Below are positions 15,819-24,364 of a DNA stretch of 64,000 nt, piece by piece (position 1 is the first letter of the stretch; each line of letters opens with the position of its first letter). The notes under the pieces are model-generated. The model had not been told where the DNA came from. It made no database searches and saw only the letters and a list, made by a program, of their open reading frames with translations. Position numbers and translations under genes: made by a program. Source of the stretch: JAGVSR01 sp964589785 (GTDB taxonomy: Bacteria > Pseudomonadota > Alphaproteobacteria > Rhizobiales > Hyphomicrobiaceae); NCBI GenBank assembly GCA_964589785.1, contig CAZPUQ010000011.1, positions 1-64,000 on the forward strand, given 5' to 3'.

Positions 15819-16727
15819 TTGGACCCGCTCGCCTTCAAGACCACGATGTCGTTCCGCTATGGCGATCCCGACCCGATGGGGCCGGGCATCATTCGTGTCG
15901 TCGCCCCGAACCCCGGCCCGTTCACCTTCAAGGGCACCAACACCTATCTCGTCGGCACGACGGCGCTCGCCGTCGTCGATCCCGGTCCCGACGACGAGGC
16001 CCACCGGGCGGCGATCCTGGCCGCGGCCGCGGGCCGTCCCATCACCCACATCCTGATCACGCACGCCCACCGCGACCACAGCGACGGCGCAGCTCCCCTC
16101 GCCCGGCTGACCGGCGCCCCGGTCATGGGCTTCGGCCGTGACGCGGACGCGACCCGGGCCGGGGCCGCGCATCAGCCCGCGGGCAAGGAGTTCGTCGACT
16201 ACGAGTTCACCCCGGACGTGCGCCTCAGGCACGGCGACACCATTTCGGGTGCCGACTGGGCGATCGAGGCGCTGCACACGCCGGGCCATGCGCCGGACCA
16301 TCTCTGCTTCGCCGTGAAGCGCACCCGGACGGTGTTCTCCGGAGACCACGTGATGGCCTGGAACACGACCGTGATCGCGCCGCCCGAAGGCCACATGGCC
16401 GGCTATATCGCGTCGCTGGAAAAGTGTCTCAAGCGGCGCGACCAGCTCTACCTGCCCGGACACGGCGGTCGGCTGGAGCGTCCGCTGCGCACGGTGAAAG
16501 CCTATCTGGTTCACCGGCAATGGCGCGAGCAGGCCGTCCTTACCGCCGTGCGCGACGGCTGTGCGACCATTCCCGAGATCGTCGCGCGCGTCTACAGCAC
16601 CATCGACCGGCGCCTCGTCAAGGCGGCGGAGCTCTCCGTTCTGGCGCACGTCGAATATTTGGCTGAGCGCCGTCTCGTGACCTGCGACCGGCCCCTTTCT
16701 CTCGACCTGCGTCTTTCGCCGGCTTGA
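15819..16727 (+). CDS. MBL-fold metallo-hydrolase (LACTB2-like)
   Basis: 302 residues from TTG at 15819; an ATG at 15846 (residue 10) is an alternative. The metal site motif THAHRDHSDG at 81-90 supplies His82, His84, Asp86 and His87; further ligands are His in LHTPGHAPDH and the Asp in FSGDHV, then LPGHGG. The C-terminal 70 residues (REQAVLTAVRDGCATIPEIV) form the winged-helix tail seen in LACTB2-type and similar RNase-like or thioesterase-like MBL proteins. The substrate is not known. The last 110 bases overlap the end of the DUF1499 gene on the other strand. Confidence 0.88.
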   Translation: MDPLAFKTTMSFRYGDPDPMGPGIIRVVAPNPGPFTFKGTNTYLVGTTALAVVDPGPDDEAHRAAILAAAAGRPITHILITHAHRDHSDGAAPLARLTGAPVMGFGRDADATRAGAAHQPAGKEFVDYEFTPDVRLRHGDTISGADWAIEALHTPGHAPDHLCFAVKRTRTVFSGDHVMAWNTTVIAPPEGHMAGYIASLEKCLKRRDQLYLPGHGGRLERPLRTVKAYLVHRQWREQAVLTAVRDGCATIPEIVARVYSTIDRRLVKAAELSVLAHVEYLAERRLVTCDRPLSLDLRLSPA

Positions 16728-17550
16728 CCGTCTTCTTGTTGCGCGTGTCGCTCTCGCCGGAGGCCGTCACCGTTGCCTCGAGCCGTGCCACGATCTCGCG
16801 CATGATCTCGCGCAGGCGCTGCGCGTTGGCGCCGAAGTCGGACCGGCCGTAGCGCGACGAGGAGCGCAGGTCGACGCGGGCGCGCTGGTCGTCGCCGTCG
16901 TCGAGCGGCGTGACGCGGACCGCCACGTCGTCGTAGAAGCCGAGGATCAGCGTCCGGTCAACGGCTTCGGCCACGCCGACTGGGTTCTCGTCGGTCGGCG
17001 GGTTTTCCGACACGACGCTCATCTGCAGTCGCTTCAGCGCTTCCACGACCAGGTCGAACGTCTCCGACGCCGGTCGCGGAACGTCCAGCGGCTTCAGATC
17101 GGGATAGGCGCTCTGCTGGAGGGCCGCGAACGGCGCGCCCGGATACGACGCGGGATTGGCATAGCCCGTGCGGTTGGCAGCGAGAACGCGGAACGGCGGC
17201 GGATCGCTCGTGTCCGTCGTGAGGTCGTTGAGGGTCGGATAGCCGCGGGCGACGACGAGCGTGAGCAGCGGCAGCGCGAGAAGGCCGAGGCCCAGCGTGA
17301 CGCCGAAGAGGATGCGCGCGGCACCGGGCCGGCCGGTCTGCCACACGATCACGGCCGCCGCGAGCCCGAGCAGCACCGCCAGGGCGGCGAGCAGGAAGCC
17401 CAGGCCGGCGAGGTTCATGGCCACCGCCGTCGACAGGCCGAAGAACCGATGCAGGAGCGCGGTCGCCGACACCAGGGCGAGCGCGAACATCGCCAGCCGC
17501 GACGACCACCGGCTCGCCCCCTGCGGGACCTCGTTCACTGCGACGCTCAT
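16618..17550 (-). CDS. DUF1499 membrane protein
   Basis: 310 residues from the ATG at 17548-17550; ATGs at 17562 and 17583 are in frame. Three hydrophobic helices occupy the first 110 residues, and the DUF1499 domain follows (about 130-270: ADPVGVAEAVDRT-like region around TLILGFYDDVAVRVTPL and RVDLRSSSRYGRSDFGANAQRLREI). The C-terminal 35 residues are Lys/Arg/Pro-rich and are encoded opposite the end of the MBL hydrolase gene, so they may have arisen by stop loss. The function of DUF1499 proteins is unknown. Confidence 0.85.
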   Translation of the reverse strand: MSVAVNEVPQGASRWSSRLAMFALALVSATALLHRFFGLSTAVAMNLAGLGFLLAALAVLLGLAAAVIVWQTGRPGAARILFGVTLGLGLLALPLLTLVVARGYPTLNDLTTDTSDPPPFRVLAANRTGYANPASYPGAPFAALQQSAYPDLKPLDVPRPASETFDLVVEALKRLQMSVVSENPPTDENPVGVAEAVDRTLILGFYDDVAVRVTPLDDGDDQRARVDLRSSSRYGRSDFGANAQRLREIMREIVARLEATVTASGESDTRNKKTVKPAKDAGREKGAGRRSRDGAQPNIRRAPERRAPPP

Positions 17551-17697
17551 CCACCGCCTCATGCCTGGTCTCGCCGGAGCCACGCGAAGCGCGGCCGGCG
17601 CGCGGTGTCTTATACGGCAGAATCAGACCAAAAAGAGGGGCCGGGCGGCGGGATCGTCGCGCGGCCGAGTGCCGTGTCGGTTCGCGGAGGACAAGGC

Positions 17698-18558
17698 ATG
17701 ACGTCACGCGGCATGCGGCTGGCGGCCGGACTTCTAAGTCTCGCACTGCTGGCCCCTGGCGACGCGGTTTCGCAAGCGCCGGCCGAGCAGCCGACGACAG
17801 GCGAGGAGACGCTGGTCCTGCTCTCCGTCGATGCGGCCTCGCTCCCCGGCGTGAAAGCCCGCAAGCCCGAGGCGAGCCCGCCGCAATGGCGCACGAGCTT
17901 CGGCTCGGAACGCCGCTCCGAGGCGCCCCCCGCGAAGCCCGACACCGCGGTCGATGCAGATATCGTGATGCTCCAGGGCGTGACGGACTACAAAACGCTG
18001 CGGCGCTGGTTTCCGGCCGGACAGTGGCGCCTCGTCGTCTCGCGCCAGCTCGTTGCCTCCAGCGCGTCGACCGATCCGGCAGCCGCCGAGAGCACGCCAC
18101 AGCCGCAGGTGCCGACAACGGCCGTCGCCGTAAGGCTCACGCGCGGACTGCGGCTGACGGGCGAGGAGCATCTTCTCGCGCTGTCCGACACGGGCGAAGG
18201 GTCCGACGCCGGGCTATCCCCCACAGGGACAGGTGCCGCAGGGACAGCCGTGCGTGTGCGGATCGGCGGCCGCGAGACCTGGGCCGTGTCGGTGCTGTTG
18301 CCCGCGACCTGCAGCGACGAGACGGCCACGCCCTGCCCGGCGCGCGCGGCGCTCGAGCGCTGGCACGCGGCCAAGGAGGCCGAGGGCGCCCGCCGCGCAA
18401 CCGGCGGCCGCTTCGCGCCTGGGACCGGCGCAGGCGCGGGCTGCAACGCCTTCGGATTGCGTCTCGACCCGGCTCCGAAGCCGCCCAAAGCGCAGTACAC
18501 GGCAGCAGCGCCGACGGCCGACCTCGGCTGCGCGGCGTCCGTGACGGTCACGAGATAG
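17698..18558 (+). CDS. Secreted hypothetical protein
   Basis: 286 residues from the ATG at 17698, which has GGAGG seven bases upstream. A Sec signal peptide covers about residues 1-26 (MRLAAGLLSLALLAPGDAVS). The mature part has ADIVMLQGVTDYKTLRRWFP and WRLVVSRQ, which faintly recall the strands and 'LQxV' motif of endonuclease/exonuclease/phosphatase proteins, but the catalytic Glu, His and Asp residues of that family are not evident. Cys residues near the end (ATCSDETATPC, AGCNAF, LGCAA) could form disulfides. Function unknown. Confidence 0.65.
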   Translation: MTSRGMRLAAGLLSLALLAPGDAVSQAPAEQPTTGEETLVLLSVDAASLPGVKARKPEASPPQWRTSFGSERRSEAPPAKPDTAVDADIVMLQGVTDYKTLRRWFPAGQWRLVVSRQLVASSASTDPAAAESTPQPQVPTTAVAVRLTRGLRLTGEEHLLALSDTGEGSDAGLSPTGTGAAGTAVRVRIGGRETWAVSVLLPATCSDETATPCPARAALERWHAAKEAEGARRATGGRFAPGTGAGAGCNAFGLRLDPAPKPPKAQYTAAAPTADLGCAASVTVTR

Positions 18559-18682
18559 CATTTGATTGTAACAGTTTGGGCTGCTTTCCTGAGCCGCGAT
18601 GACCGTCCTGGTCGCCTCCAGCGAGCCAGGTACGGCTTGCTATGCGTTGCTGTCCATCTCCACTTTTTCGAACGGTCGCCTT

Positions 18683-19714
18683 ATGGCCTACCGCGTCAAG
18701 ATCGGCGCCGAACTGAGCAAGGATGTCCGCCGGCTCCTCACGAGCCAGATCGGACGGGCCATCGCCCACCTGTCGGGCGAGGCGGAGGACGGCGGCAGCG
18801 CCGTGCATCAGACGCGCAAGGCCCTGAAGCGCTGCCGCTCGATCCTGCGTCTGGCGCGGCCGGGACTCAGCCGGAAAGTCTTCCTCGGGCACGACCACGG
18901 GTTCCGTGCGATCGGACGCATCCTCTCGCAGGAGCGCGATCGCGAGGTGATGGCCGAGACGCTGACGCGGCTCGCAGCGGTCGAGCGCACGCCGGCGCAG
19001 GCGGAGGCCCTGCGGCGTGCCGCGGGCGCTCTCGACGCGGCATTCAACGGCAGCGCCGACGACACGCGGGCGAGCAATGCGCGCCTCGCCATCGCGATGC
19101 TGCACGAGGCCGAGACATCCGTTCTGCAGCTCAACGTCCGGCCTGCGGAGATCGAAACGCTGGCGATGGGATTCGCCGCCACCTACCGCGATGCGCGCAA
19201 GGCCCTGAAGGTGGCGTACCGGTCCCGCAAGGACGAGGACGTGCACGCGTTCCGCAAGGCGGTGCAGCACCACTGGCGGCACCTCCAGCTCCTGGAGCCG
19301 GCCTGGCCGGAGCTGATGGCGGTGCGGGTCGCCGCCGCGCGTGAGTTGTCGCAGCTTCTGGGCGAGGACCACGACCTCAGCGTCCTGATCGAGCATGTCG
19401 CCGACGGCACTCTGCCCGGCCTCGACGCACCCGACGCCGCAACGGTCGTCGCCCTCGCACGCGCCGAGCAGGACCGCTTGCGGACCGAAGCGAGGCCGCT
19501 CGCGGGCCGTCTGCTGGCCCAAAGCCCCCGCGACATGGAACGGCTGATCGTCCAGCTCTGGCCGTCGGCCAAGCGGCTCGCCAGGCACCCCCGTCCCAGC
19601 TCCGGCGAGGCAATTGAACCGACGGACGAGGTCGTGGCCCTCCTCCCGGCCAAGGCAAGGCCGGCGGTCATGGCCCCGCCGGTCCTCAAGGCCGCGCCCA
19701 CGGGCGGGCGATAA
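18683..19714 (+). CDS. CHAD-domain protein
   Basis: 343 residues from the ATG at 18683 (MAYRVKIGAEL); an upstream in-frame start at 18599 would add 28 unlikely residues. The helical CHAD domain shows its hallmark VHQTRKALKRCRSILRLARP near residue 40, and a second half with VHAFRKAVQHHWRHLQLL and LSQLLGEDHDLSVL. Conserved His and Arg/Lys clusters bind polyphosphate in characterised members. No CYTH domain or polyphosphate kinase gene is adjacent. Probably a polyphosphate-associated protein. Confidence 0.88.
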   Translation: MAYRVKIGAELSKDVRRLLTSQIGRAIAHLSGEAEDGGSAVHQTRKALKRCRSILRLARPGLSRKVFLGHDHGFRAIGRILSQERDREVMAETLTRLAAVERTPAQAEALRRAAGALDAAFNGSADDTRASNARLAIAMLHEAETSVLQLNVRPAEIETLAMGFAATYRDARKALKVAYRSRKDEDVHAFRKAVQHHWRHLQLLEPAWPELMAVRVAAARELSQLLGEDHDLSVLIEHVADGTLPGLDAPDAATVVALARAEQDRLRTEARPLAGRLLAQSPRDMERLIVQLWPSAKRLARHPRPSSGEAIEPTDEVVALLPAKARPAVMAPPVLKAAPTGGR

Positions 19715-19848
19715 GGCGCACCCGCAACGGCTCGGACGTTGTCGCGGCCGATCGGATACGCTACGGCTCCCGTATCATCGGATCATCGTCGGCCCGTGCG
19801 CGCCGGCGCGTGCCGAAGTGAGCCCGTATCATCTGCCTGCCGGAGCCC

Positions 19849-20907
19849 ATGCAGAAATCCAATCCGCCCCACGCCGACCCCGACAACAAGAGCCTGCCGG
19901 ACGGACATCCGCCGGTCGCGACCGGCCGCGTCGGCGTGCTGCTCCTCAATCTCGGCACGCCGGATGCGACGAGCTACTGGCCCATGCGGCGCTACCTCAA
20001 GGAGTTCCTGTCCGACGAGCGCGTCATCGAGGAGCCGAAGTGGAAGTGGTGGCCGATCCTCAATCTCATCATCCTAACGCGCCGGCCCTCGGCCAAGGGC
20101 CGCGACTACGCTACCATCTGGAACAAGGAGCGCGATGAAGGCCCGCTGAAGACGATCACGCGGTCGCAGGCCACCGGGCTCGCCCGCAGGCTGTCGAACC
20201 ACCCGACGGTCATCGTCGACTGGGCGATGCGTTATGCCAATCCCACGACGGAGAGCCGCATCCGCGAGCTGCAGAGGCAGGGCTGCGAGCGCATCCTGCT
20301 CGTACCGCTCTATCCCCAGTACGCGGCTGCAACCACCGCCACCGCCTGCGACCAGGCCTTCCGGGCGCTCATGAAGATGCGCTGGCAGCCGTACGTGCGC
20401 GTGGCGCCCGCCTACTATAACGATCCCGTCTACATCGACCGGCTCGCGCGCTCGATGCGGGCAAGCCTGGCGCGGCTCGACTTCGTGCCGGAGAAGATCA
20501 TCGCCACGTTCCACGGCATGCCGCAGAAGTACTTCGAGAGCGGCGATCCCTACCATTGCCAATGCCAGGCGACGTCGCGGCTGCTGCGCCAAGCACTCGG
20601 CTGGCCCGAGGCGAACTGGCTGACGACGTTCCAGTCGCGCTTCGGCAACGATCCGTGGCTTCAGCCCTACACCGACATGACGGTGGAGCGGCTGGCCAAG
20701 GAAGGCGTCAAGAAGCTCGCGCTCGTGGCGCCCGGATTCTCGGCGGACTGCCTCGAGACGCTGGAGGAGCTCGACGGGGAGAACCGCCACATCTTCGAGA
20801 GCAACGGCGGCGAGAGGTTCGCCTACCTGCCCGCCCTCAACGACAGCGAGGAGGGCCTCGACGTGATCGAGGCCGTCGTGCGGCGCGAGCTGCAGGGCTG
20901 GCTCTGA
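19849..20907 (+). CDS. hemH: Ferrochelatase
   Basis: 352 residues. Inserts ferrous iron into protoporphyrin IX, the last step of protoheme synthesis. The sequence shows LLNLGTPDATSYWPMRRYLKEFL near the start, the VPLYPQYAAATTATACDQ block, the active-site His in ATFHGMPQKYFESGDPYHCQC, then TFQSRFGNDPWLQPYTD and LVAPGFSADCLETLEEL with the conserved acidic metal-path residues. GGAG lies just before the ATG at 19849. The length is normal for proteobacterial enzymes. The neighbouring genes are not heme genes. Confidence 0.97.
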   Translation: MQKSNPPHADPDNKSLPDGHPPVATGRVGVLLLNLGTPDATSYWPMRRYLKEFLSDERVIEEPKWKWWPILNLIILTRRPSAKGRDYATIWNKERDEGPLKTITRSQATGLARRLSNHPTVIVDWAMRYANPTTESRIRELQRQGCERILLVPLYPQYAAATTATACDQAFRALMKMRWQPYVRVAPAYYNDPVYIDRLARSMRASLARLDFVPEKIIATFHGMPQKYFESGDPYHCQCQATSRLLRQALGWPEANWLTTFQSRFGNDPWLQPYTDMTVERLAKEGVKKLALVAPGFSADCLETLEELDGENRHIFESNGGERFAYLPALNDSEEGLDVIEAVVRRELQGWL

Positions 20908-20920
20908 CGGCGCCGTGCGC

Positions 20921-21352
20921 TCACGGCCACAGCCAGGCCGGCGCGCCGAACTCTTCATCCCAGGTGTCCCACACCACGTCGCCGTAGCCGACCGAGTAGG
21001 TGATCACCCGCCAGCCCGCGCCGTCGCGCGCGAGCAGCACGGCCGCCTCGCCGCTGAACGTGCCAGCCTTGACGTCCTCGGCGTAGATCGAGCGCGTGTA
21101 GTCGACCGCCGTCCCGTCGGGCCGTGTCGGCGTGCCGGCGACGAAGGCCCAGTCCGGCGTCACGCGCAGCGTTTGGATCCTGAACACGACCGGCTGGCCG
21201 ACGTCCTTCTCGACCGGGACCCGGGCCGCGTCGAGCACGAGCCGGCGCTCGTCGCTGCCCGGCCGGGGCGTCCAGAACCGGCCGTCGGCCAAGGCCGGCA
21301 GAGCGGACAGCACGAGGAGCAGGAGTGCCCGCACGTGGGGGAGACCCGGCAT
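20921..21352 (-). CDS. Small secreted hypothetical protein
   Basis: 143 residues from the ATG at 21350-21352 (an ATG two codons earlier is equally possible). The first 22 residues form a Sec signal peptide (VRALLLLVLSALPALA). The mature protein has conserved-looking stretches around FRIQTLRVTPDWAFVAG and WRVITYSVGYGDVVWDTW. No family recognised. The gene ends 13 bp from the stop of hemH on the opposite strand. Confidence 0.6.
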   Translation of the reverse strand: MPGLPHVRALLLLVLSALPALADGRFWTPRPGSDERRLVLDAARVPVEKDVGQPVVFRIQTLRVTPDWAFVAGTPTRPDGTAVDYTRSIYAEDVKAGTFSGEAAVLLARDGAGWRVITYSVGYGDVVWDTWDEEFGAPAWLWP

Positions 21353-21551
21353 GATCATGGCACCTCTCGGGTTGCAGGGCGGAGAAGGCGCCCGGCTCCA
21401 GCCGAGCGACTATAGGATACGTTGAGCGTCCGACTTAAAAAGGACCATATAAAATCATCTGTTTACTTTGTTTTCGGCAATTGCCTCTAAGGCATTCGTA
21501 GGACGGTTCCGTTCGCCGCCAATCCGCACCGCCGCACCCGGAGGATCCCAG

Positions 21552-22523
21552 ATGTACGATGGCTTCCAGCTTTTCGGCCTTCTCCTTATTGCGCTCGCCG
21601 TGTTCACGCTGTGGTCGACCGTGAAGGTCGTGCCGCAGGGCTATGCCTACACGGTGGAGAACTTCGGACGCTTCACGCGCACGCTGTCGCCGGGCCTGCA
21701 TTTCCTGGTCCCCATCGTGGAGCGTGTCGGCAATCAGGTGAACATGAAGGAGCAGGTCATCGACATCCCGAGCCAGGACGTCATCACGCGCGACAACGCC
21801 ATGGTCCGGGTCGACGGCGTCGCCTTCTTCCAGGTCCTCGATGCCGGCCGGTCCGCTTACGCCGTCGACAACCTGGAGCTCGCGATCATCAACCTCACCA
21901 TGACCAACGTGCGCACCGTCATGGGCTCCATGGACCTCGACGAGCTTCTCTCCAACCGCGACACGATCAACGCCAAGCTGCTGAACGTCGTCGATGCGGC
22001 GACCGAGGCCTGGGGCGTAAAGGTGACGCGCATCGAGATCAAGGACATCGCGCCGCCGCGCGACCTCGTCGACAGCATGGCCCGGCAGATGAAGGCCGAG
22101 CGCGAGAAGCGCGCGCAGATCCTGGAATCGGAAGGTCTGCGTCAGGCCGCCATCCTGAAGGCCGAGGGCGAGAAGCAGGCCGTCGTGCTCGAAGCCGAGG
22201 GCCGCCGCGAGGCCGCGTTCAAGGATGCGGAAGCCCGCGAGCGTGCCGCCGAAGCCGAGGCCCGCGCCACACAGCTCGTCTCGGACGCCATCGCCAACGG
22301 CAACGTCCAGGCCATCAACTACTTCGTCGCCAACAACTATGTGAAGGCGCTGGAGTCACTTGCCTCGGCGCCGAACCAGAAGGTCATCATGATGCCGCTC
22401 GAGGCGTCGTCCGTCATCGGCTCCATCGCCGGCCTCGCCCAGCTCACCGGCGAAGCGTTCGGCGGCAGTGCGGCCGGTACGGCAAAGCCCGCACCCGCGA
22501 CGCGCCCGCCCCGCTCGCCCTGA
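21552..22523 (+). CDS. qmcA: SPFH/stomatin-like membrane protein (QmcA type)
   Basis: 323 residues from the ATG at 21552, with GGAGG upstream at 21539-21543. One N-terminal membrane helix (FGLLLIALAVFTLW) is followed by the SPFH domain (VPQGYAYTVENFGRFTRTL, then VDGVAFFQVLDAGRSAYAV and RIEIKDIAPPRDLVDSM) and a charged coiled coil rich in Glu/Ala/Lys. Such proteins oligomerise at the membrane and are thought to guard protease access or membrane microdomains. The NfeD gene 59 bp downstream is the classical partner. Confidence 0.92.
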   Translation: MYDGFQLFGLLLIALAVFTLWSTVKVVPQGYAYTVENFGRFTRTLSPGLHFLVPIVERVGNQVNMKEQVIDIPSQDVITRDNAMVRVDGVAFFQVLDAGRSAYAVDNLELAIINLTMTNVRTVMGSMDLDELLSNRDTINAKLLNVVDAATEAWGVKVTRIEIKDIAPPRDLVDSMARQMKAEREKRAQILESEGLRQAAILKAEGEKQAVVLEAEGRREAAFKDAEARERAAEAEARATQLVSDAIANGNVQAINYFVANNYVKALESLASAPNQKVIMMPLEASSVIGSIAGLAQLTGEAFGGSAAGTAKPAPATRPPRSP

Positions 22524-22582
22524 GCGCGCCCCGATCCCCGCGCGTCGCCCGACCCCGCCCCGCATCGCCATAGAAGGTCGCC

Positions 22583-23062
22583 ATGGAAGATCTGATCGCG
22601 CTTTTCTCGAGCTTCGGATACTGGAGCTGGCTCATCGCGGCCCTCATCCTCTTTGCGCTCGAGACCGTCGTCCCGGGCGTTCACTTCCTCTGGTTCGGAC
22701 TGGCCGCGTTCGTGGTCGGCGTTCTCGTGGCCATTGTCAGTGGAACGGGCGCCGCTGACGCCTTTCCGCTCACCTGGCAGCTTGTGGTCTTCGCGCTCCT
22801 GTCGGTCGCGACCGTCTTCGGCGTGAAGCGCCTGACGGGCCGCAGCCCGTCCGAGCATCACCCCGACATCAATGCGCCGGGCTCCCAGTTCATAGGCCGC
22901 ACGGTCGTGGTCGAGGACGCCATCGTGAGCGGCCGGGGCAAGGTGCGCGCTGGAGATACGGTCTGGCTCGCCGAGGGCGAGGACGCCCCGCGCGGCGCGG
23001 TCGTCCTGGTGACGGGCGTCAACGGCACGGCCCTCGTCGTCACGAACGAGCGGGAAGACTAG
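22583..23062 (+). CDS. NfeD-family membrane protein
   Basis: 159 residues. Two to three hydrophobic helices in the first 75 residues (WLIAALILFALETVVPGVHF, then LVVFALLSVATVFGVKRL), then a short soluble beta-barrel (OB-like) domain about 95-155 with GSQFIGRTVVVEDAIVSGRG and VWLAEGEDAPRGAVVLV. This is the short NfeD form without the ClpP-like protease domain. It forms an operon with the SPFH gene immediately upstream. Confidence 0.92.
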   Translation: MEDLIALFSSFGYWSWLIAALILFALETVVPGVHFLWFGLAAFVVGVLVAIVSGTGAADAFPLTWQLVVFALLSVATVFGVKRLTGRSPSEHHPDINAPGSQFIGRTVVVEDAIVSGRGKVRAGDTVWLAEGEDAPRGAVVLVTGVNGTALVVTNERED

Positions 23063-23086
23063 GACTTGCCGCGTTCGGCGACGGGC

Positions 23087-24106
23087 TCACGCGACGCCGG
23101 CGCGCAACAGGTCGTGCACGTGGATGATGCCGACCGGCTTGCCCTTCTCGACCACGAACAAGGCCGTGATCCGCGAGGCATTGATGACCTCGAGCGCGGA
23201 GGAGGCGAGCGTCGTCGGCCCGACGGTCTTGGGCTTGCGCGTCATGATCTCTCCCGTGGTCGAGGTGAGAAGCCCCGCCCCCATGTGCCGGCGGAGGTCG
23301 CCGTCCGTCACGACGCCGACAAGGCGGCCCTTGCCGTCCACGATGCCGAGGCAGCCGAAGCTCTTCTCCGTCATGATGACGAGCGCTTCCGCCATCGGCA
23401 GCGTGTCCGGCGCGAGCGGCAGGCGGTCGTGCTTGTGCATCAGATCCGAGACGTGCTTGAGGCTCGCCCCGAGCGAGCCCCCCGGATGGAACATCTTGAA
23501 GTCCTGCGCCGTGAAGCCCCGGCTCTCCAGGAGCGCCACGGCCAGACAGTCCCCGATCGCCAACTGCATCGTCGTCGAGGTCGTCGGCGCGAGGCCATGC
23601 GGGCAGGCTTCCTTGGTCCGCGGCAGCTCCAGGACGATGTCGGAATGCTGGCCGAGCGCGGAGGCCGCATTGGATGTGATCGCGATCATGGGCACGGAGA
23701 AGCGCCGCGAATAGGTGATGATGTTCTTGAGCTCGACCGTCTCGCCCGACCACGACAGGGCGAGGATCACATCCTCCGCCGTGATCATGCCGAGGTCGCC
23801 GTGCGAGGCCTCGCTCGGGTGCACGAAGAAGGCCGGCGTGCCGGTCGAGGCGAAGGTCGCCGCGATCTTCTGGCCGACATGACCGCTCTTGCCGATGCCG
23901 GAGACGATGACACGGCCCTTGGCGCTCTTGATGAGCGAGACGGCCGCCGTGAACGGCGCGGCGAGTCCGTTGTCGAGAGCGGCGCGGAGCGCGGCGAGCC
24001 CGTCGGCTTCCAGATCCAGTGTGCGCGTGGCGGACGCGACCGCGGCTTCGTTCGAGGACTTCCCCCCCGGAATGCTCTTCAGTCTGCGCATGGTCCCTGC
24101 CGCCAC
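23087..24106 (-). CDS. kdsD: Arabinose-5-phosphate isomerase
   Basis: 339 residues. Converts ribulose-5-phosphate to arabinose-5-phosphate, the first step to KDO for lipopolysaccharide, in the cytoplasm. The SIS domain occupies about 50-180 (VIVSGIGKSGHVGQKIAATF, then HGDLGMITAEDVILALSWSGET). The HPGGSLGA block follows, and two CBS domains fill about 215-335 (MTEKSFGCLGIVDGKGRLVG, VTDGDLRRH). In-frame ATGs at 24106 and 24091 are both possible starts. It stands alone, convergent with the NfeD gene. Confidence 0.93.
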   Translation of the reverse strand: MAAGTMRRLKSIPGGKSSNEAAVASATRTLDLEADGLAALRAALDNGLAAPFTAAVSLIKSAKGRVIVSGIGKSGHVGQKIAATFASTGTPAFFVHPSEASHGDLGMITAEDVILALSWSGETVELKNIITYSRRFSVPMIAITSNAASALGQHSDIVLELPRTKEACPHGLAPTTSTTMQLAIGDCLAVALLESRGFTAQDFKMFHPGGSLGASLKHVSDLMHKHDRLPLAPDTLPMAEALVIMTEKSFGCLGIVDGKGRLVGVVTDGDLRRHMGAGLLTSTTGEIMTRKPKTVGPTTLASSALEVINASRITALFVVEKGKPVGIIHVHDLLRAGVA

Positions 24107-24364
24107 GGTTCCCCCCCTTCGCTTGCAAGAACGACTTGAGTTCCGGCCCTTCCCGGCCCCCAGACGCGGGACTCAAAACGTGCTGGCGCCATGTCTAGCA
24201 GAGCCGCGCCCTGCAACCAAATGGCCTGCCGGCTCCTCCCCAGGCCGTGTCCTGGGTCCCGGGCCGCCGAGCTTGGTCCTTAAAGCCGCATTAACCCCCT
24301 CGACCTACAGTCTGCGGAGCAAGTGTGCGTCAAATCCGGATCGATCCGTATCCAAGGCGCCGCC

